From assembly GCF_000368865.1 (NCBI RefSeq), contig NZ_KB849727.1, forward strand, positions 551,194-615,193: a stretch of DNA of 64,000 nucleotides, given 5' to 3'. Below the pieces are notes generated by a model. The model did no database searches. It was not told where the DNA came from and saw only the letters and a program-made list of their open reading frames with translations. Below, piece after piece: positions 25,951 through 35,464 of this stretch. The position numbers were made by a program, and so were the translations under genes. Every line of letters starts with the position of its first letter. Position 1 is the stretch's first letter. This DNA is from Acinetobacter bouvetii DSM 14964 = CIP 107468. GTDB taxonomy: Bacteria > Pseudomonadota > Gammaproteobacteria > Pseudomonadales > Moraxellaceae.

Positions 25951-27186
25951 TTATGCAGTAAATGTCCGTACGGCTTTCCCTGTTGCAGCTTGATTGATCA
26001 GCGGTGTATTTTTACCATTGGAAACAATGCTGTCTTTAGTAATGATCCATTCCAACGCAGGATTGACAAGAACCCAGCCCGCTTCCGCCAGCCAGCGATC
26101 ATACATATTGGCAACTTTTGCAGGAGCAACAGTGACCTTTTCAACCCATTGCAGCGGCTCAAACAAGCCTTCATGAATCAACTGCAGGCCAAAAGGCACA
26201 AAGGTATCAAAAGCGGTAAAGCCTGGCAGCGTTTCAGCAAATGGCGCCATTTTTGCAGAACTGCTCAGTGGCTCATGATGCGTGGTAATGGCATCAATCA
26301 CGCCATCCTTCAACCCCTGACGCAGCAATTCTTTGTCCTGCTCTGAACGCAGCGGCGGGCGCACATGCGCAAGCGAGTTAAAGCCATCAATCAGCTGATC
26401 TGTCAAATGCAATTGATGCATGGCAACATCACACGTCACGGGCAAGCCTTTGGCTTTCGCCTGTTTAATCAATTCAACCGAAGCGCCGCATGACAGCAAA
26501 CCAAAATGAGCGCGTACCTTCGTTGCTTCAATCATCAACAGATACTTGGCGATAGCCACTGTTTCTGCCAAAGCCGGAATCATCGGCAGGCCCTGACGCG
26601 AAGCGACAAAACCTTCGTGCACACAGCCATCTTTGGCAATCTGAGGCTCTTCTGCATAGAACACGACTGTCATCTCTAAACCCGCCGCGTATTCCAGTGT
26701 GCGGATGACCACATCATCATCGGCAAACGGCGCATTGGCATTCGATACCGCTGTACAGCCGCCTTTTTTCAGACCCGCCATATTGGCCGGCTGATTGCCT
26801 TTTAAGCCTTGCGTCTGCGCACCAATCACCTGCAAATAAATGCCGCCATCCAGCATGGCTTTTTCAACCAAGCCATGAATCAGCGCGCCATTGTCCTGAA
26901 CAATCGGCTTAGAATCCGGCGGCGTGAAGACATGCAGAATCCCATTTTCACGGGCTGCTTTACCTTCTGACTTTAATGTGCCGTGCTGCTGCTGGCCAGG
27001 TTCACGCATACGCGCGCACAGGTCAACCATCGTTGGCATCAGCCAAAGGCCTTGGCCATCAATTGTTTCACTGATTTGCGCTGATTCCGCCACCAGTTTG
27101 CCATTTTCGATATAAACCGTTTGCACGCCATCTGTTTGACGGATTGGGTCTAAGACACGCACATTTTCAATTTTTACAATAGTCAT
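25951..27186 (-). CDS. pyrX: Inactive dihydroorotase-like subunit of aspartate transcarbamoylase
   Basis: A 411-residue amidohydrolase-fold protein. Where active dihydroorotases read VDLHVHLREPG, this one reads VDLCARMREPG: both metal-binding histidines are replaced (Cys and Arg). Later the usual TDHAPH is THHEPL. It is therefore expected to be catalytically dead, like the PyrC' protein of Pseudomonas, which is needed for assembly of the dodecameric class A transcarbamoylase. It follows pyrB after 9 bases, the same arrangement. An active dihydroorotase must be encoded elsewhere. Confidence 0.9.
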   Translation of the reverse strand: MTIVKIENVRVLDPIRQTDGVQTVYIENGKLVAESAQISETIDGQGLWLMPTMVDLCARMREPGQQQHGTLKSEGKAARENGILHVFTPPDSKPIVQDNGALIHGLVEKAMLDGGIYLQVIGAQTQGLKGNQPANMAGLKKGGCTAVSNANAPFADDDVVIRTLEYAAGLEMTVVFYAEEPQIAKDGCVHEGFVASRQGLPMIPALAETVAIAKYLLMIEATKVRAHFGLLSCGASVELIKQAKAKGLPVTCDVAMHQLHLTDQLIDGFNSLAHVRPPLRSEQDKELLRQGLKDGVIDAITTHHEPLSSSAKMAPFAETLPGFTAFDTFVPFGLQLIHEGLFEPLQWVEKVTVAPAKVANMYDRWLAEAGWVLVNPALEWIITKDSIVSNGKNTPLINQAATGKAVRTFTA

Positions 27187-27195
27187 GACTTTCCC

Positions 27196-28212
27196 TTAAC
27201 CCGCAATCGCTTCTAACAAACCTTTTTCCTGCAGCTGGCCTTGCATCGCCAACGCCAGCACCGCCATACGCACCGCAATGCCATTAGTCACCTGATGCAA
27301 AATAACCGATTGCGGACCATCTGCAATGCTGGAATCAATTTCAACCCCGCGGTTCATCGGGCCGGGATGCATCACGATGCAGTCCGGTTTTGCCAAAGCC
27401 AAACGCTCTTTATTCAAGCCGTACATTTTATAAAATTCAGCTTGCGACGACAGCGCCGGTGAATCAATGCGTTCATTCTGAATACGCAAAGTAATGATCA
27501 CATCGCAATCTTTAATGCCGTCTTCCATTTTGTTAAACAAACGGACATCACTGCCATATTCTTCAAAACCGAAAGGCAGCAATGTATTCGGCGCAATCAC
27601 ACGGATATCTTTACAGCCCAAAGTTTGCAGCGCAGCCACATCGGAGCGTGCCACACGTGAATGCTTAATGTCGCCAATGATGGCGATGCTGATTTCTTCA
27701 AATTTCTTTTTCGTTTCACGGCGGATGGTCAGCATATCCAGCATCGCCTGCGTTGGATGAGCATGGCGGCCATCGCCTGCATTAATAATCGCGACATGCG
27801 GACATACATCTTTGGCAATAAAATGCGGTGCGCCTGAAGATGAATGGCGTACCACAAAAATATCAGTGGCCATCGCTTCAAGGTTCCACAGCGTATCTCG
27901 CAGTGTTTCACCTTTAGAAGTGCTTGAACGGGCAATATCAATATTCAGCACATTCGCAGAAAGGCGTTTTGCCGCCGCTTCAAAGGTGGTGCGGGTGCGG
28001 GTAGAATTCTCAAAAAAAAGATTCATCACCGTCCGGCCTTCTAGCAGATTATTGGTAATGAGCTGATTTTGGTCATTAAAAAAGGACTGCGCTGTGTCCA
28101 ATATTTTTGTAAGGGTTTCTTTAGATAAACCATCGATGGTAAGAAAATGCTTTAAGTGGCCATCTTGGTTGAGTTGAATCTGGCTCGGTGTATGCAATGC
28201 CGCCAAGTGCAT
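27196..28212 (-). CDS. pyrB: Aspartate carbamoyltransferase catalytic subunit
   Basis: A 338-residue enzyme joining carbamoyl phosphate to aspartate in pyrimidine synthesis. It has the carbamoyl-phosphate loop [13 protein letters not shown], the HPTQAMLD active-site segment near residue 170, and LRIQNERID and [11 protein letters not shown] toward the end. It is about 30 residues longer than E. coli PyrB at the N-terminus, as in Pseudomonas class A enzymes, where the extension binds nucleotide effectors. No pyrI is present; its partner is the inactive dihydroorotase encoded 9 bases downstream. Confidence 0.96.
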   Translation of the reverse strand: MHLAALHTPSQIQLNQDGHLKHFLTIDGLSKETLTKILDTAQSFFNDQNQLITNNLLEGRTVMNLFFENSTRTRTTFEAAAKRLSANVLNIDIARSSTSKGETLRDTLWNLEAMATDIFVVRHSSSGAPHFIAKDVCPHVAIINAGDGRHAHPTQAMLDMLTIRRETKKKFEEISIAIIGDIKHSRVARSDVAALQTLGCKDIRVIAPNTLLPFGFEEYGSDVRLFNKMEDGIKDCDVIITLRIQNERIDSPALSSQAEFYKMYGLNKERLALAKPDCIVMHPGPMNRGVEIDSSIADGPQSVILHQVTNGIAVRMAVLALAMQGQLQEKGLLEAIAG

Positions 28213-28654
28213 GAGAGATTCCTTATCGTTAAGTTAACGCATTATACAGAGAATCCTACGGTTTAGCAGTTGAAGTTTTCAGCGTTTACACAAAACTTAT
28301 TCAGAAATAAAAAATAGATTCCCAAATTCCTATGCATAAATTCAATTAGATAATTTAAACAGAATCTATATACTCGATACTTTATTCCTATAATTTCATT
28401 GCTTTAATTGTCATTACGTTCCTGCCAGGCATCAGCAATGCATGAAAATGAAAATCCGCAGTCAATTCAGCCATCGCTTCAAAATAATTAATTATTTTCA
28501 ACTCCCCCATTTGTCTACTTCTAAACTGAAAGCTGAACTTCTATTAAAATTTAAATTTTACATTTATTGCTTTAAGCAAATAGACAATACAGGCTTTAAA
28601 AAGTGATAGATTTTAAAGCCTGCCCAAAATCGAAAATATGATTTTGGTTAAAAC
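28213..28654. repeat. Gene-free region with two tandem inverted repeats
   Basis: These 442 bases hold the pyrB promoter region and no credible gene. At 28590-28622 the arms CAGGCTTTAAAA and TTTTAAAGCCTG enclose nine bases. At 28624-28647 CCAAAATC and GATTTTGG enclose eight. Both lie immediately downstream of the 131-residue gene on the minus strand, but neither ends in a clean T-run. An A/T palindrome AAAATAATTAATTATTTT lies near 28480. Confidence 0.5.
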
Positions 28655-29050
28655 TTAACGCAGCGCGCCAATATAATGATGTGAAACCTGCGCCTTATAA
28701 ATTTCCTCGTCAGTCACCTCACGCGGCAGGCTCAAATCTTCAGGAGCTTCCGCTTGCTGAACTGCGGCATAGTTAGGCCGATCGATATTTTCCAGCAATG
28801 GATTCATGCTGTTTTCACGCTCGATTAGCGTATCTAAACGCATTGCATGACGCAACAAATCTGCGTCATTGGCAGCCAGAGCCAAATCTACTACATATTG
28901 TGCATAAACTCGGCTTTCTACCACATACATAACATCAATCAAACGGCCAGTAATGCGCCGTAAACGTGCATAAATTAATGTGGCGATAGAAAATGCTTCA
29001 CCATGCTCCGAAAAACCGCTATTCATTAAATTATTCATATAAATATTCAC
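28655..29050 (-). CDS. Conserved-looking hypothetical protein
   Basis: A 131-residue cytoplasmic protein without signal or membrane segment. The N-terminal two-thirds is predicted helical (FSIATLIYARLRRITGRLID, then VVDLALAANDADLLRHAMRL). The C-terminus is acidic (PEDLSLPREVTDEEIYK). Two starts four codons apart (29050 and 29038) are possible. Codon use fits its neighbours, so it is probably a real gene; I do not recognise a family. It is transcribed alone, followed by the paired inverted repeats described downstream. Confidence 0.6.
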   Translation of the reverse strand: MNIYMNNLMNSGFSEHGEAFSIATLIYARLRRITGRLIDVMYVVESRVYAQYVVDLALAANDADLLRHAMRLDTLIERENSMNPLLENIDRPNYAAVQQAEAPEDLSLPREVTDEEIYKAQVSHHYIGALR

Positions 29051-29156
29051 CCCTTTAAAACAGTGTCAGCACAAGCTGTGCCCACAATTGCGCAATATGC
29101 TGCGTACCCAAGGCACGAACAGATGGTGCAAAACATGTGCCAAAGGCTTATTCAGC

Positions 29157-29771
29157 TTAAAAGATACCAAAGTGGCGAAGGCACATTTCTACAGAAATAA
29201 TGATTAATGCCAGGCCCATCATCATATTAAAAATTCGCGCTCGATTTCCAATATTGAGAAAAACAGCCAGCTTTTCACCAGCAAAGCCCCAAATCAAAAG
29301 CGATAAATAACACACTGAAAAATAGATCAAAATGAATAAAGCCAATGCAAAAGAATAAGCTGAAGCTGAAAACAAAGCTGTTCCTGCAACGGCTGCGATC
29401 CACGCTTTAGGATTCAGCCACTGCATCAAAGCGCCTTGCATAAACGTTGGAATTTTAGATTCATCATTGAAATCAGTTTGGATGGTTTTCCCTTTTGCCC
29501 TCAGGATATTAACGCCAATCCACACCAGTAATGCTGTGCCTAAAAGGCTAATGATGTCTAATAGCGCAGGATAAAGCTCAATCACCTGATACAAGCCAAA
29601 ACAGACTGCAGCCAAAAGCGCCGTGAATCCTAACGTCGCGCCAGAAATAAACGCAAAAGTGGGCTTAGCTCCAAAATTCATACTGCTGCTGAGAATCGTT
29701 AAATTTACAGGCCCGGGTGAAATGGACATCGACAATGAAAAAGTGAACATGGAAACAATCAAACTAAGCAT
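29157..29771 (-). CDS. LysE/RhtB-family amino acid exporter
   Basis: A 204-residue inner-membrane protein with about six helices. The N-terminus SISPGPVNLTILSSSMNFGA is the LysE/RhtB signature (PGP-x-N), and MQWLNPKAWIAAVAG in the middle is the conserved NPKAW motif. Members export amino acids or homoserine lactone-like compounds; the substrate here is unassigned. A second, partial family member lies at the right edge of the window. Confidence 0.88.
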   Translation of the reverse strand: MLSLIVSMFTFSLSMSISPGPVNLTILSSSMNFGAKPTFAFISGATLGFTALLAAVCFGLYQVIELYPALLDIISLLGTALLVWIGVNILRAKGKTIQTDFNDESKIPTFMQGALMQWLNPKAWIAAVAGTALFSASAYSFALALFILIYFSVCYLSLLIWGFAGEKLAVFLNIGNRARIFNMMMGLALIIISVEMCLRHFGIF

Positions 29772-29963
29772 ATTTAAATATTTTTTTATTCACTCCTGCT
29801 TTTAATACGGATATATTGAATATATTTCAAGCAACTTTATACAACACCTCTGCTTTTTTTTAGCATTTTTCAAAATTTTCAGCGCATAAAATTTCAATCC
29901 GCAAGTTTTCGTAAGCAAAATACGCTAAAATGCGCGATTGCTTTAATGTCTTTGGAAATATTC

Positions 29964-32168
29964 ATGAATTCGAAACCCCGTCTTTCTTCATATTGGGTCA
30001 CCTGTGCAGATGGACTTGAAACCTTACTCCGCGAGGAAATTGAGGGTTTAGGAGTTCAAAATATTGAACAATTGCCGGGTCGTTTGATTTTCCAAGGCAC
30101 ACTCGAAGATGCTTACCGCATTTGCATGTGGTCACGCCTAGCATCCCGCGTGTTAATGCCAATACATACCCATGAGCTTGAATTTACGCATGATGCGCGT
30201 GATGTTGCGGAAGAACTCTATGAAGGCGCCATCAGTTTTGACTGGTCATTGATCTTTGCGCCGCAAAGCACTTTTGCAGTGCGCTTGCATATTGAACGCG
30301 ACATTAAGGTGAATAGCCAGTTTGCAACGTTGCGTGTTAAAGACGGCGTGGTAGACTCATTCATGGAAGCTGTCGGCAAGCGTCCGAGCATCGATATTAA
30401 GCAGCCTGAAATCACCCTGTATGTGCTTGCAGGTAAAACTGAGCATACTTATTGCTTAGATTTATCAGGTGATTCACTGCATAAACGCGGTTACCGCCGC
30501 TTTATGACAGATGCGCCAATTAAAGAAAACTTGGCAGCAGCCATTCTGCAAAAAGCAAAACTGAAAGAACGCAATCCTGAAATTATTTTGGATCCAATGT
30601 GCGGTTCAGGCACATTCATTATTGAATCCCTGATGATTCTGACCGACCGTGCGCCGGGCTTAGTCCGCCGTTTTGGCTTTAATGGCTGGAATGGGCATAA
30701 TCATGAATTGTGGATGGATATTAAAGCAGACGCTGCCGAGCGCCATGCCAAAGCATTAGAACAAGAATTGCCAAAATTCTATGCATTTGATGCAGACTGG
30801 GAAGCGGTAAAAGCGACCAAACAAAATATTATTGCAGCAGGTTTTGAATCTGTACTCGATCAAATCAAAATTGAAGAGCGTACTTTAGCCGACTGGCCAG
30901 ACTTCCACGCTGAAGGAAAACGCGCTTTTGTGGTCACGAACCCGCCATATGGCGAACGGTTGGGCGATAAAGCGTCTAACCGCGCACTGTACTTAGGCTT
31001 GTCTGCGCTACTGCAAAAAAATTTTCCAAATCAATACGCAGCGGTCATTGCTGCTGCCGTTGAACAGGCCGATGTGCTTGCCTTTAATGAACCGCAAATT
31101 CTGCGCTTAATGAACGGTAAATTGCCAATTTATGTGCGTTTTGGCGTGATTAAGCCTGCGGCCGCAGCGCAGCCGTTCTTAGCCACTTGGCAGCCGCAGC
31201 AGTTTGAGGCCATTGAAGGCGCGGAAGACTTTACCAACCGCCTGCAAAAGAATATGCAGAACTTGAAAAAATGGGCCGTCAAAGAAAACATCTTCTGTTT
31301 GCGCCTATACGATGCGGATCTTCCAGACTTCAATGTTGCGGTAGATTTATACGGTGACCGCTTGCATGTGCAAGAATATGCGCCGCCAAAAACAATTGAT
31401 CCAGAAAAAGCCAAAAAACGCTTCAACTTGGCTTTGGCCTCTATCCGCGCAGTAACAGGCTTGCCGCGTGATGCGATCTTTATTAAAACCCGCGCGCGCC
31501 AAGAAGGTAAAACCCAGTATTCAAAACAAAGTACAGCGTCAAAACGCTTTATTGTGCAGGAAGGCAAAGCCAAAATCCTGGTTAACTTGACGGACTACTT
31601 AGACACAGGCTTATTCCTTGACCACCGTCAAATGCGTTTGCGCATTGCTGCAGAAGCCAAGGGCAAACACTTCCTGAACTTATACAGCTATACGTCTACA
31701 GCCAGCTTACATGCAGCTTTAGGCGGCGCAGCCAGCACCACCAGCGTTGACCTTTCAAATACCTATTTAAACTGGTCTAAAGAAAACTTCGTCTTAAATG
31801 GCTTAACGGTCGACCATGCAGATGAACAGCACCAATTCTTTGCCAGCGACTGTTTTGAATGGTTAAAAGAAGGCCATGAACAATATGACCTGATCTTTAT
31901 TGATCCGCCAACCTTCTCTAACTCTAAAAAATTCTACGGTACATTTGATGTACAGCGTGACCATATTTCACTGCTGAAACGGGCAATGAACCGCCTGACG
32001 ACAGATGGCACGCTGTATTTCTCAAACAATTACCGCGGTTTTGAGATGGATGAAGAAATTGAAGCCATGTTTGATGTCAAAGAAATCAGCAATGAAACCA
32101 TTGGTTTGGATTTCAAACGCAATACCAAAATCCACCGCGCATGGAAAATTCAGCATTTCCCTGTTTAA
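29964..32168 (+). CDS. rlmKL: Bifunctional 23S rRNA m2G2445 / m7G2069 methyltransferase RlmKL
   Basis: A 734-residue fusion protein. A THUMP RNA-binding domain lies at about 40-155. The RlmL methyltransferase domain follows with DPMCGSGTF near 220 and the N-P-P-Y motif in VVTNPPYGERLGD near 330. The C-terminal RlmK domain carries NLYSYTSTASLHAALGGA and DPPTFSNSKKFYG. This is the gammaproteobacterial fused form. The ATG at 29964 was chosen because TGGAAA precedes it; the frame is open six codons further upstream. It is convergent with a small secreted-protein gene. Confidence 0.94.
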   Translation: MNSKPRLSSYWVTCADGLETLLREEIEGLGVQNIEQLPGRLIFQGTLEDAYRICMWSRLASRVLMPIHTHELEFTHDARDVAEELYEGAISFDWSLIFAPQSTFAVRLHIERDIKVNSQFATLRVKDGVVDSFMEAVGKRPSIDIKQPEITLYVLAGKTEHTYCLDLSGDSLHKRGYRRFMTDAPIKENLAAAILQKAKLKERNPEIILDPMCGSGTFIIESLMILTDRAPGLVRRFGFNGWNGHNHELWMDIKADAAERHAKALEQELPKFYAFDADWEAVKATKQNIIAAGFESVLDQIKIEERTLADWPDFHAEGKRAFVVTNPPYGERLGDKASNRALYLGLSALLQKNFPNQYAAVIAAAVEQADVLAFNEPQILRLMNGKLPIYVRFGVIKPAAAAQPFLATWQPQQFEAIEGAEDFTNRLQKNMQNLKKWAVKENIFCLRLYDADLPDFNVAVDLYGDRLHVQEYAPPKTIDPEKAKKRFNLALASIRAVTGLPRDAIFIKTRARQEGKTQYSKQSTASKRFIVQEGKAKILVNLTDYLDTGLFLDHRQMRLRIAAEAKGKHFLNLYSYTSTASLHAALGGAASTTSVDLSNTYLNWSKENFVLNGLTVDHADEQHQFFASDCFEWLKEGHEQYDLIFIDPPTFSNSKKFYGTFDVQRDHISLLKRAMNRLTTDGTLYFSNNYRGFEMDEEIEAMFDVKEISNETIGLDFKRNTKIHRAWKIQHFPV

Positions 32169-32210
32169 GCAAATGAATTGGGCAAGATGATATTTTATTT
32201 CCCGGCTTAA

Positions 32211-32241
32211 AAAAGATGAAGCACATTAATTGTGCTTCATC
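32211..32241 (-). terminator. Terminator overlapping the 3' end of the small secreted-protein gene
   Basis: Arms GATGAAGCACA and TGTGCTTCATC with a five-base loop; the stop codon of the minus-strand gene lies in the loop. A T-run follows on the minus strand. Confidence 0.75.
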
Positions 32242-32663
32242 TCTACCACTAAACCATCAGGATATGAAATTGTGATATTTTCATGCTTCTCTTGATGCAC
32301 AATTCTTCTCACATCAGGGATATCTGCCGATTTCCCGGCAGGCATAGACTCTCCCACTCTTTTTTTCTGCAGCAGATAGTCACTCATCGCTGAGCCGTCC
32401 AAGCTATTTTCCTGTAATTGCTTATTGATGCTGCTGGCTTTTTCTTTAGAAGCCTCGAGTTGCTTGGTCTGGCTTTGTTCAGCGTCTACAGATGCCTGCT
32501 GCAATGCATCTTGATTTAAAGTGCCGTTCATCCTCACGGCAGTTTCCAGCTTGTGATCTGGCAAATGCATTTTTGCATCCGCATGTGACACTAGCGGCAT
32601 CAGCAGAATGCTGCCGATTATGCCTGCTTTGAATTGACCTAATATTTGGCTATAGATCCTCAT
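32226..32663 (-). CDS. Small secreted protein of unknown function
   Basis: A 145-residue protein with a signal-peptide-like start (basic residues, then AGIIGSILLMPLVSHADA, cleavage likely near residue 29). The mature part is a charged helix rich in Gln, Lys and Ser to about residue 105, ending in a short beta-prone tail (NITISYPDGLVVEMKH). It is probably periplasmic. No family is recognised and no operon partner is evident. Its stop codon sits inside its terminator hairpin. Confidence 0.65.
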   Translation of the reverse strand: MRIYSQILGQFKAGIIGSILLMPLVSHADAKMHLPDHKLETAVRMNGTLNQDALQQASVDAEQSQTKQLEASKEKASSINKQLQENSLDGSAMSDYLLQKKRVGESMPAGKSADIPDVRRIVHQEKHENITISYPDGLVVEMKHN

Positions 32664-32829
32664 AATGCTTATTCCTTTTATTTTTATAGCATTACCACGC
32701 TAACTATTTTCCAATCCTAAAACAATATCTGCAGTTTAACTCTCCGATAGATAACTGGTTCTCATCAAACATCAAATCATAAATTAATGATTTAAAAATA
32801 TTTACAGATGCAAGAAATTTCAGCCCAAG

Positions 32830-32856
32830 AAAAAGCCGCTGAATTTAGCGGCTTTT
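32830..32856 (-). terminator. Terminator of the DUF945 gene
   Basis: Stem AAAAGCCGCT/AGCGGCTTTT with a six-base loop and T-run on the minus strand. Confidence 0.83.
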
Positions 32857-32876
32857 TCCTGCATGTCATTTCAATA

Positions 32877-34169
32877 TTAATTTTTCTTCGGATCTAAAAA
32901 TTGCTTTTGACCGAATTGGTAATCCATCAGCAATTGAATGCTGTCGCCAGACCGCACAGCATGCCCGGACGTTTCCATACTGCTGAACATTGCTTCAATA
33001 TCCTGTTCTGACATCATTTTATCTTCAGTCGCTTTCGCATAACTGTTGGTAAGAACCCTGAAAAGATTCTTATCAAATTCCAGCTCAGCTTTGAAGGTCA
33101 GTAGGCTCGGCAGCATTTTTGCAAAGGCCTGAACAGAGCCATGATGCCCCGGCATCATTTTGCCTGCAATATTGGCCGTTGCTAAGCCGTCCCCCATGCG
33201 CATCTGATTCTTTGATTCGAAATCAAGCCCATCATTTACAATATTCAGGAAAGCATTCGATGCATCCTCTTGCAGAAATTCATTGCTGGCACAGCTGTTT
33301 TGAGCCTTTTGCAAAATAGCCGATAATTCCTGCATGCGCTGCAAACTGATATTCTGCACGTCCAAATTCATCACAATATCTTTCGTCAGCGGTGAATTTG
33401 GCACATTCAGCTCGCCGATTTTAAAACTGCCATCAAATGAAACTTTGCCTTCTTTGACTTTGGTATCCAGCTGCAAATCTATATTTTTAATGCCGCCCGA
33501 CAAATTAGAGTCTAAACGCTGAAAAGCGCCTATTGTAAACCGGGTATAGCCCGACTCAATTTCTGCCTGATTCAGGCCTTGCGTGGTTTCCAGCTGAATT
33601 TTTTGCGCTAGGATTTGACTTGGCCCTTTAACGACCGTAAACGCGGGAACATCCATAATCAGTTTGGAAACCTGAGACTCACCGTTGGCAGGTGAAGCCG
33701 CATAAATATGAACTTGGCTGGGATCAATACGGATTTTGAGTCCTTCCGCCTGCGTATCAATCCTTGGCAAATGCACTGTTGTTAAGGATTTCCCCAGCCA
33801 ATTAATATGAGTTTCCGCATGCTGTTCGCCGCGCAGTGCCGCTTTGACTTTTTCATTGCCTGATTTCAGTGTATAGATGGAATCGATAGCATAGCCATTC
33901 CATTTCTTGTGTATTTTATCCTGCCCATGCAGCACAATAACGTCATTTGATTTGCATGGATCTGGCGTAATTGTCATCACCCAGTCTGCGGTGCCGCTGA
34001 ATGGCCCTAATTGAATATTGCTGTATTTTATATTCGCCTCATCAACGGATTTTGCCAGTTGCGCCTGCTCATAATACGATGTTAACTTTTGATCTGCATA
34101 CCAATTCGCCGCAGTGCCTGAAGCCGCCGCAGCTAAAAGAAAACCTGCACCCCAAATAATTTTAGACAT
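32877..34169 (-). CDS. DUF945 family (YdgA-like) periplasmic protein
   Basis: A 430-residue protein with an N-terminal membrane anchor (MSKIIWGAGFLLAAAASGTA) followed by a long beta-rich region, typical of the DUF945/YdgA group. Landmarks are NWYADQKLTSYYEQ right after the anchor, and repeated amphipathic strands such as LSGGIKNIDLQLDTKVKEG and NLDVQNISLQRMQEL. The family is associated with the inner-membrane periplasmic face; its function is not established. Its terminator lies directly downstream; the next genes upstream belong to the GH3 operon, 115 bases away. Confidence 0.78.
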   Translation of the reverse strand: MSKIIWGAGFLLAAAASGTAANWYADQKLTSYYEQAQLAKSVDEANIKYSNIQLGPFSGTADWVMTITPDPCKSNDVIVLHGQDKIHKKWNGYAIDSIYTLKSGNEKVKAALRGEQHAETHINWLGKSLTTVHLPRIDTQAEGLKIRIDPSQVHIYAASPANGESQVSKLIMDVPAFTVVKGPSQILAQKIQLETTQGLNQAEIESGYTRFTIGAFQRLDSNLSGGIKNIDLQLDTKVKEGKVSFDGSFKIGELNVPNSPLTKDIVMNLDVQNISLQRMQELSAILQKAQNSCASNEFLQEDASNAFLNIVNDGLDFESKNQMRMGDGLATANIAGKMMPGHHGSVQAFAKMLPSLLTFKAELEFDKNLFRVLTNSYAKATEDKMMSEQDIEAMFSSMETSGHAVRSGDSIQLLMDYQFGQKQFLDPKKN

Positions 34170-34284
34170 TATTTGACTCTTTTTGATTATTCTATCAGTG
34201 CAGTATATTTAATTTATGTTTACAAAAAAATACATTTTTAAATAAAAAGTATAGTTTTTTCATATTTTCAGGGGATTTTGTGAA

Positions 34285-35454
34285 CTAAATTCGACCGCTT
34301 TCAAAATAGCTGATTTTCGAACGGTCAAAATATCCGCAAGGATCTCCCTGAAAACTATGAAATGCATGTATTGCATGAATGACATGCGAACGGGTATTGT
34401 GCATGAGCTTAATTCTAGGATCATTCTTCGCTAAAGTGATGCAAAATGCGTATTTTCTATAATATTTTATTTGACTTTTGGCATGATACAGAAGGCTGCC
34501 AAACACTTGGGTGTACTGTGGATGGCATAAGGCGCTATGCAGCACTAGATAATCAATCGCGTGATCTTTTTTCGGTAGCAGCAGCGCGCCTTGAAATTGT
34601 GCATATACATTATAAAACGGCTTGGCCAGCGTCAAAGGCCACGAATAATGTACAACCCGTGTTTGCTTAAATGGCTTCTGATCCCATAACCCATATATGC
34701 CGACAATTTGATTTTCCAAATTATAAATAAGATGAAAATCATCCAGCTTTAATCCGCGCCAAAATGGATGATGCCCAGTGATCAGGTTAGAAAAGTCATA
34801 ATTCGGCAAAAAATTATAATGCGCTTTCATCGCATCCGCAAAAGCGTTCGCTGCGGCAATCTTCTCGGGGCTTAAGCACTCAAAACGATACTGCTCATAG
34901 GTTTGTGGCTTTTTCATCTGAGACACCATAAAAGTCTGAATATCATCATAATGATATGGCACAGGAAAGCCCTTCCGCTTTTCGTGCAAAATTTGGCGCG
35001 CAGGCGCATTTCCTTCAAGCACAATACTTTCCAGCAGGCTGTCTGCCGGCAATTTATCCTGCAGATAATCCATCAATAACCGCAGAATTTTCTGTCCGCG
35101 ATAGTCCCGATCTAAACGCAAATCTGAAACATAGCGAAGGACATCCGGTTTGCCATTGATAAAACAATATTTCCAGCCTAAATTCATCATGCCAACCACT
35201 TTGTCCGGCTGATTCTCTGGAACAACCACCCTGATATCTGGACGGTTGTACTGGGTATGCGTTGCATGTAAATAACTTGGATTACGCTCGAATGATAAGA
35301 CCATGCCGTTGCTGGGCATATTTTCGGAAATTAATGTTCTCAGCTGCACATCATCTTCCCCCGTTGCAGCCCTTACATAAAAATGCGGCACTCTTTCGGA
35401 ACGGTATATTTTTTCAACATTGTCTTCTAAGGCATTAGATATTTCTGCATTCAT
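34285..35454 (-). CDS. Tandem GNAT-fold protein, third gene of the GH3 operon
   Basis: A 389-residue cytoplasmic protein. Residues about 25-195 form a GNAT N-acyltransferase domain: VVGMMNLGWKYCFING (beta strands), then LRLDRDYRGQKILRLLMDYL with the acetyl-CoA pyrophosphate-binding R-G-x-x-x-x motif, and ESIVLEGNAPARQILHEK. The second half (IVGIYGLWDQKPFKQ to YAFCITLAKNDPRIKLMH) has the strand order of a second GNAT-like domain but no evident CoA loop. It begins 10 bases after the GH3 gene stop, so it is in the same transcript. The acyl donor and acceptor are unknown. Confidence 0.8.
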   Translation of the reverse strand: MNAEISNALEDNVEKIYRSERVPHFYVRAATGEDDVQLRTLISENMPSNGMVLSFERNPSYLHATHTQYNRPDIRVVVPENQPDKVVGMMNLGWKYCFINGKPDVLRYVSDLRLDRDYRGQKILRLLMDYLQDKLPADSLLESIVLEGNAPARQILHEKRKGFPVPYHYDDIQTFMVSQMKKPQTYEQYRFECLSPEKIAAANAFADAMKAHYNFLPNYDFSNLITGHHPFWRGLKLDDFHLIYNLENQIVGIYGLWDQKPFKQTRVVHYSWPLTLAKPFYNVYAQFQGALLLPKKDHAIDYLVLHSALCHPQYTQVFGSLLYHAKSQIKYYRKYAFCITLAKNDPRIKLMHNTRSHVIHAIHAFHSFQGDPCGYFDRSKISYFESGRI

Positions 35455-35464
35455 GACAACCTAC

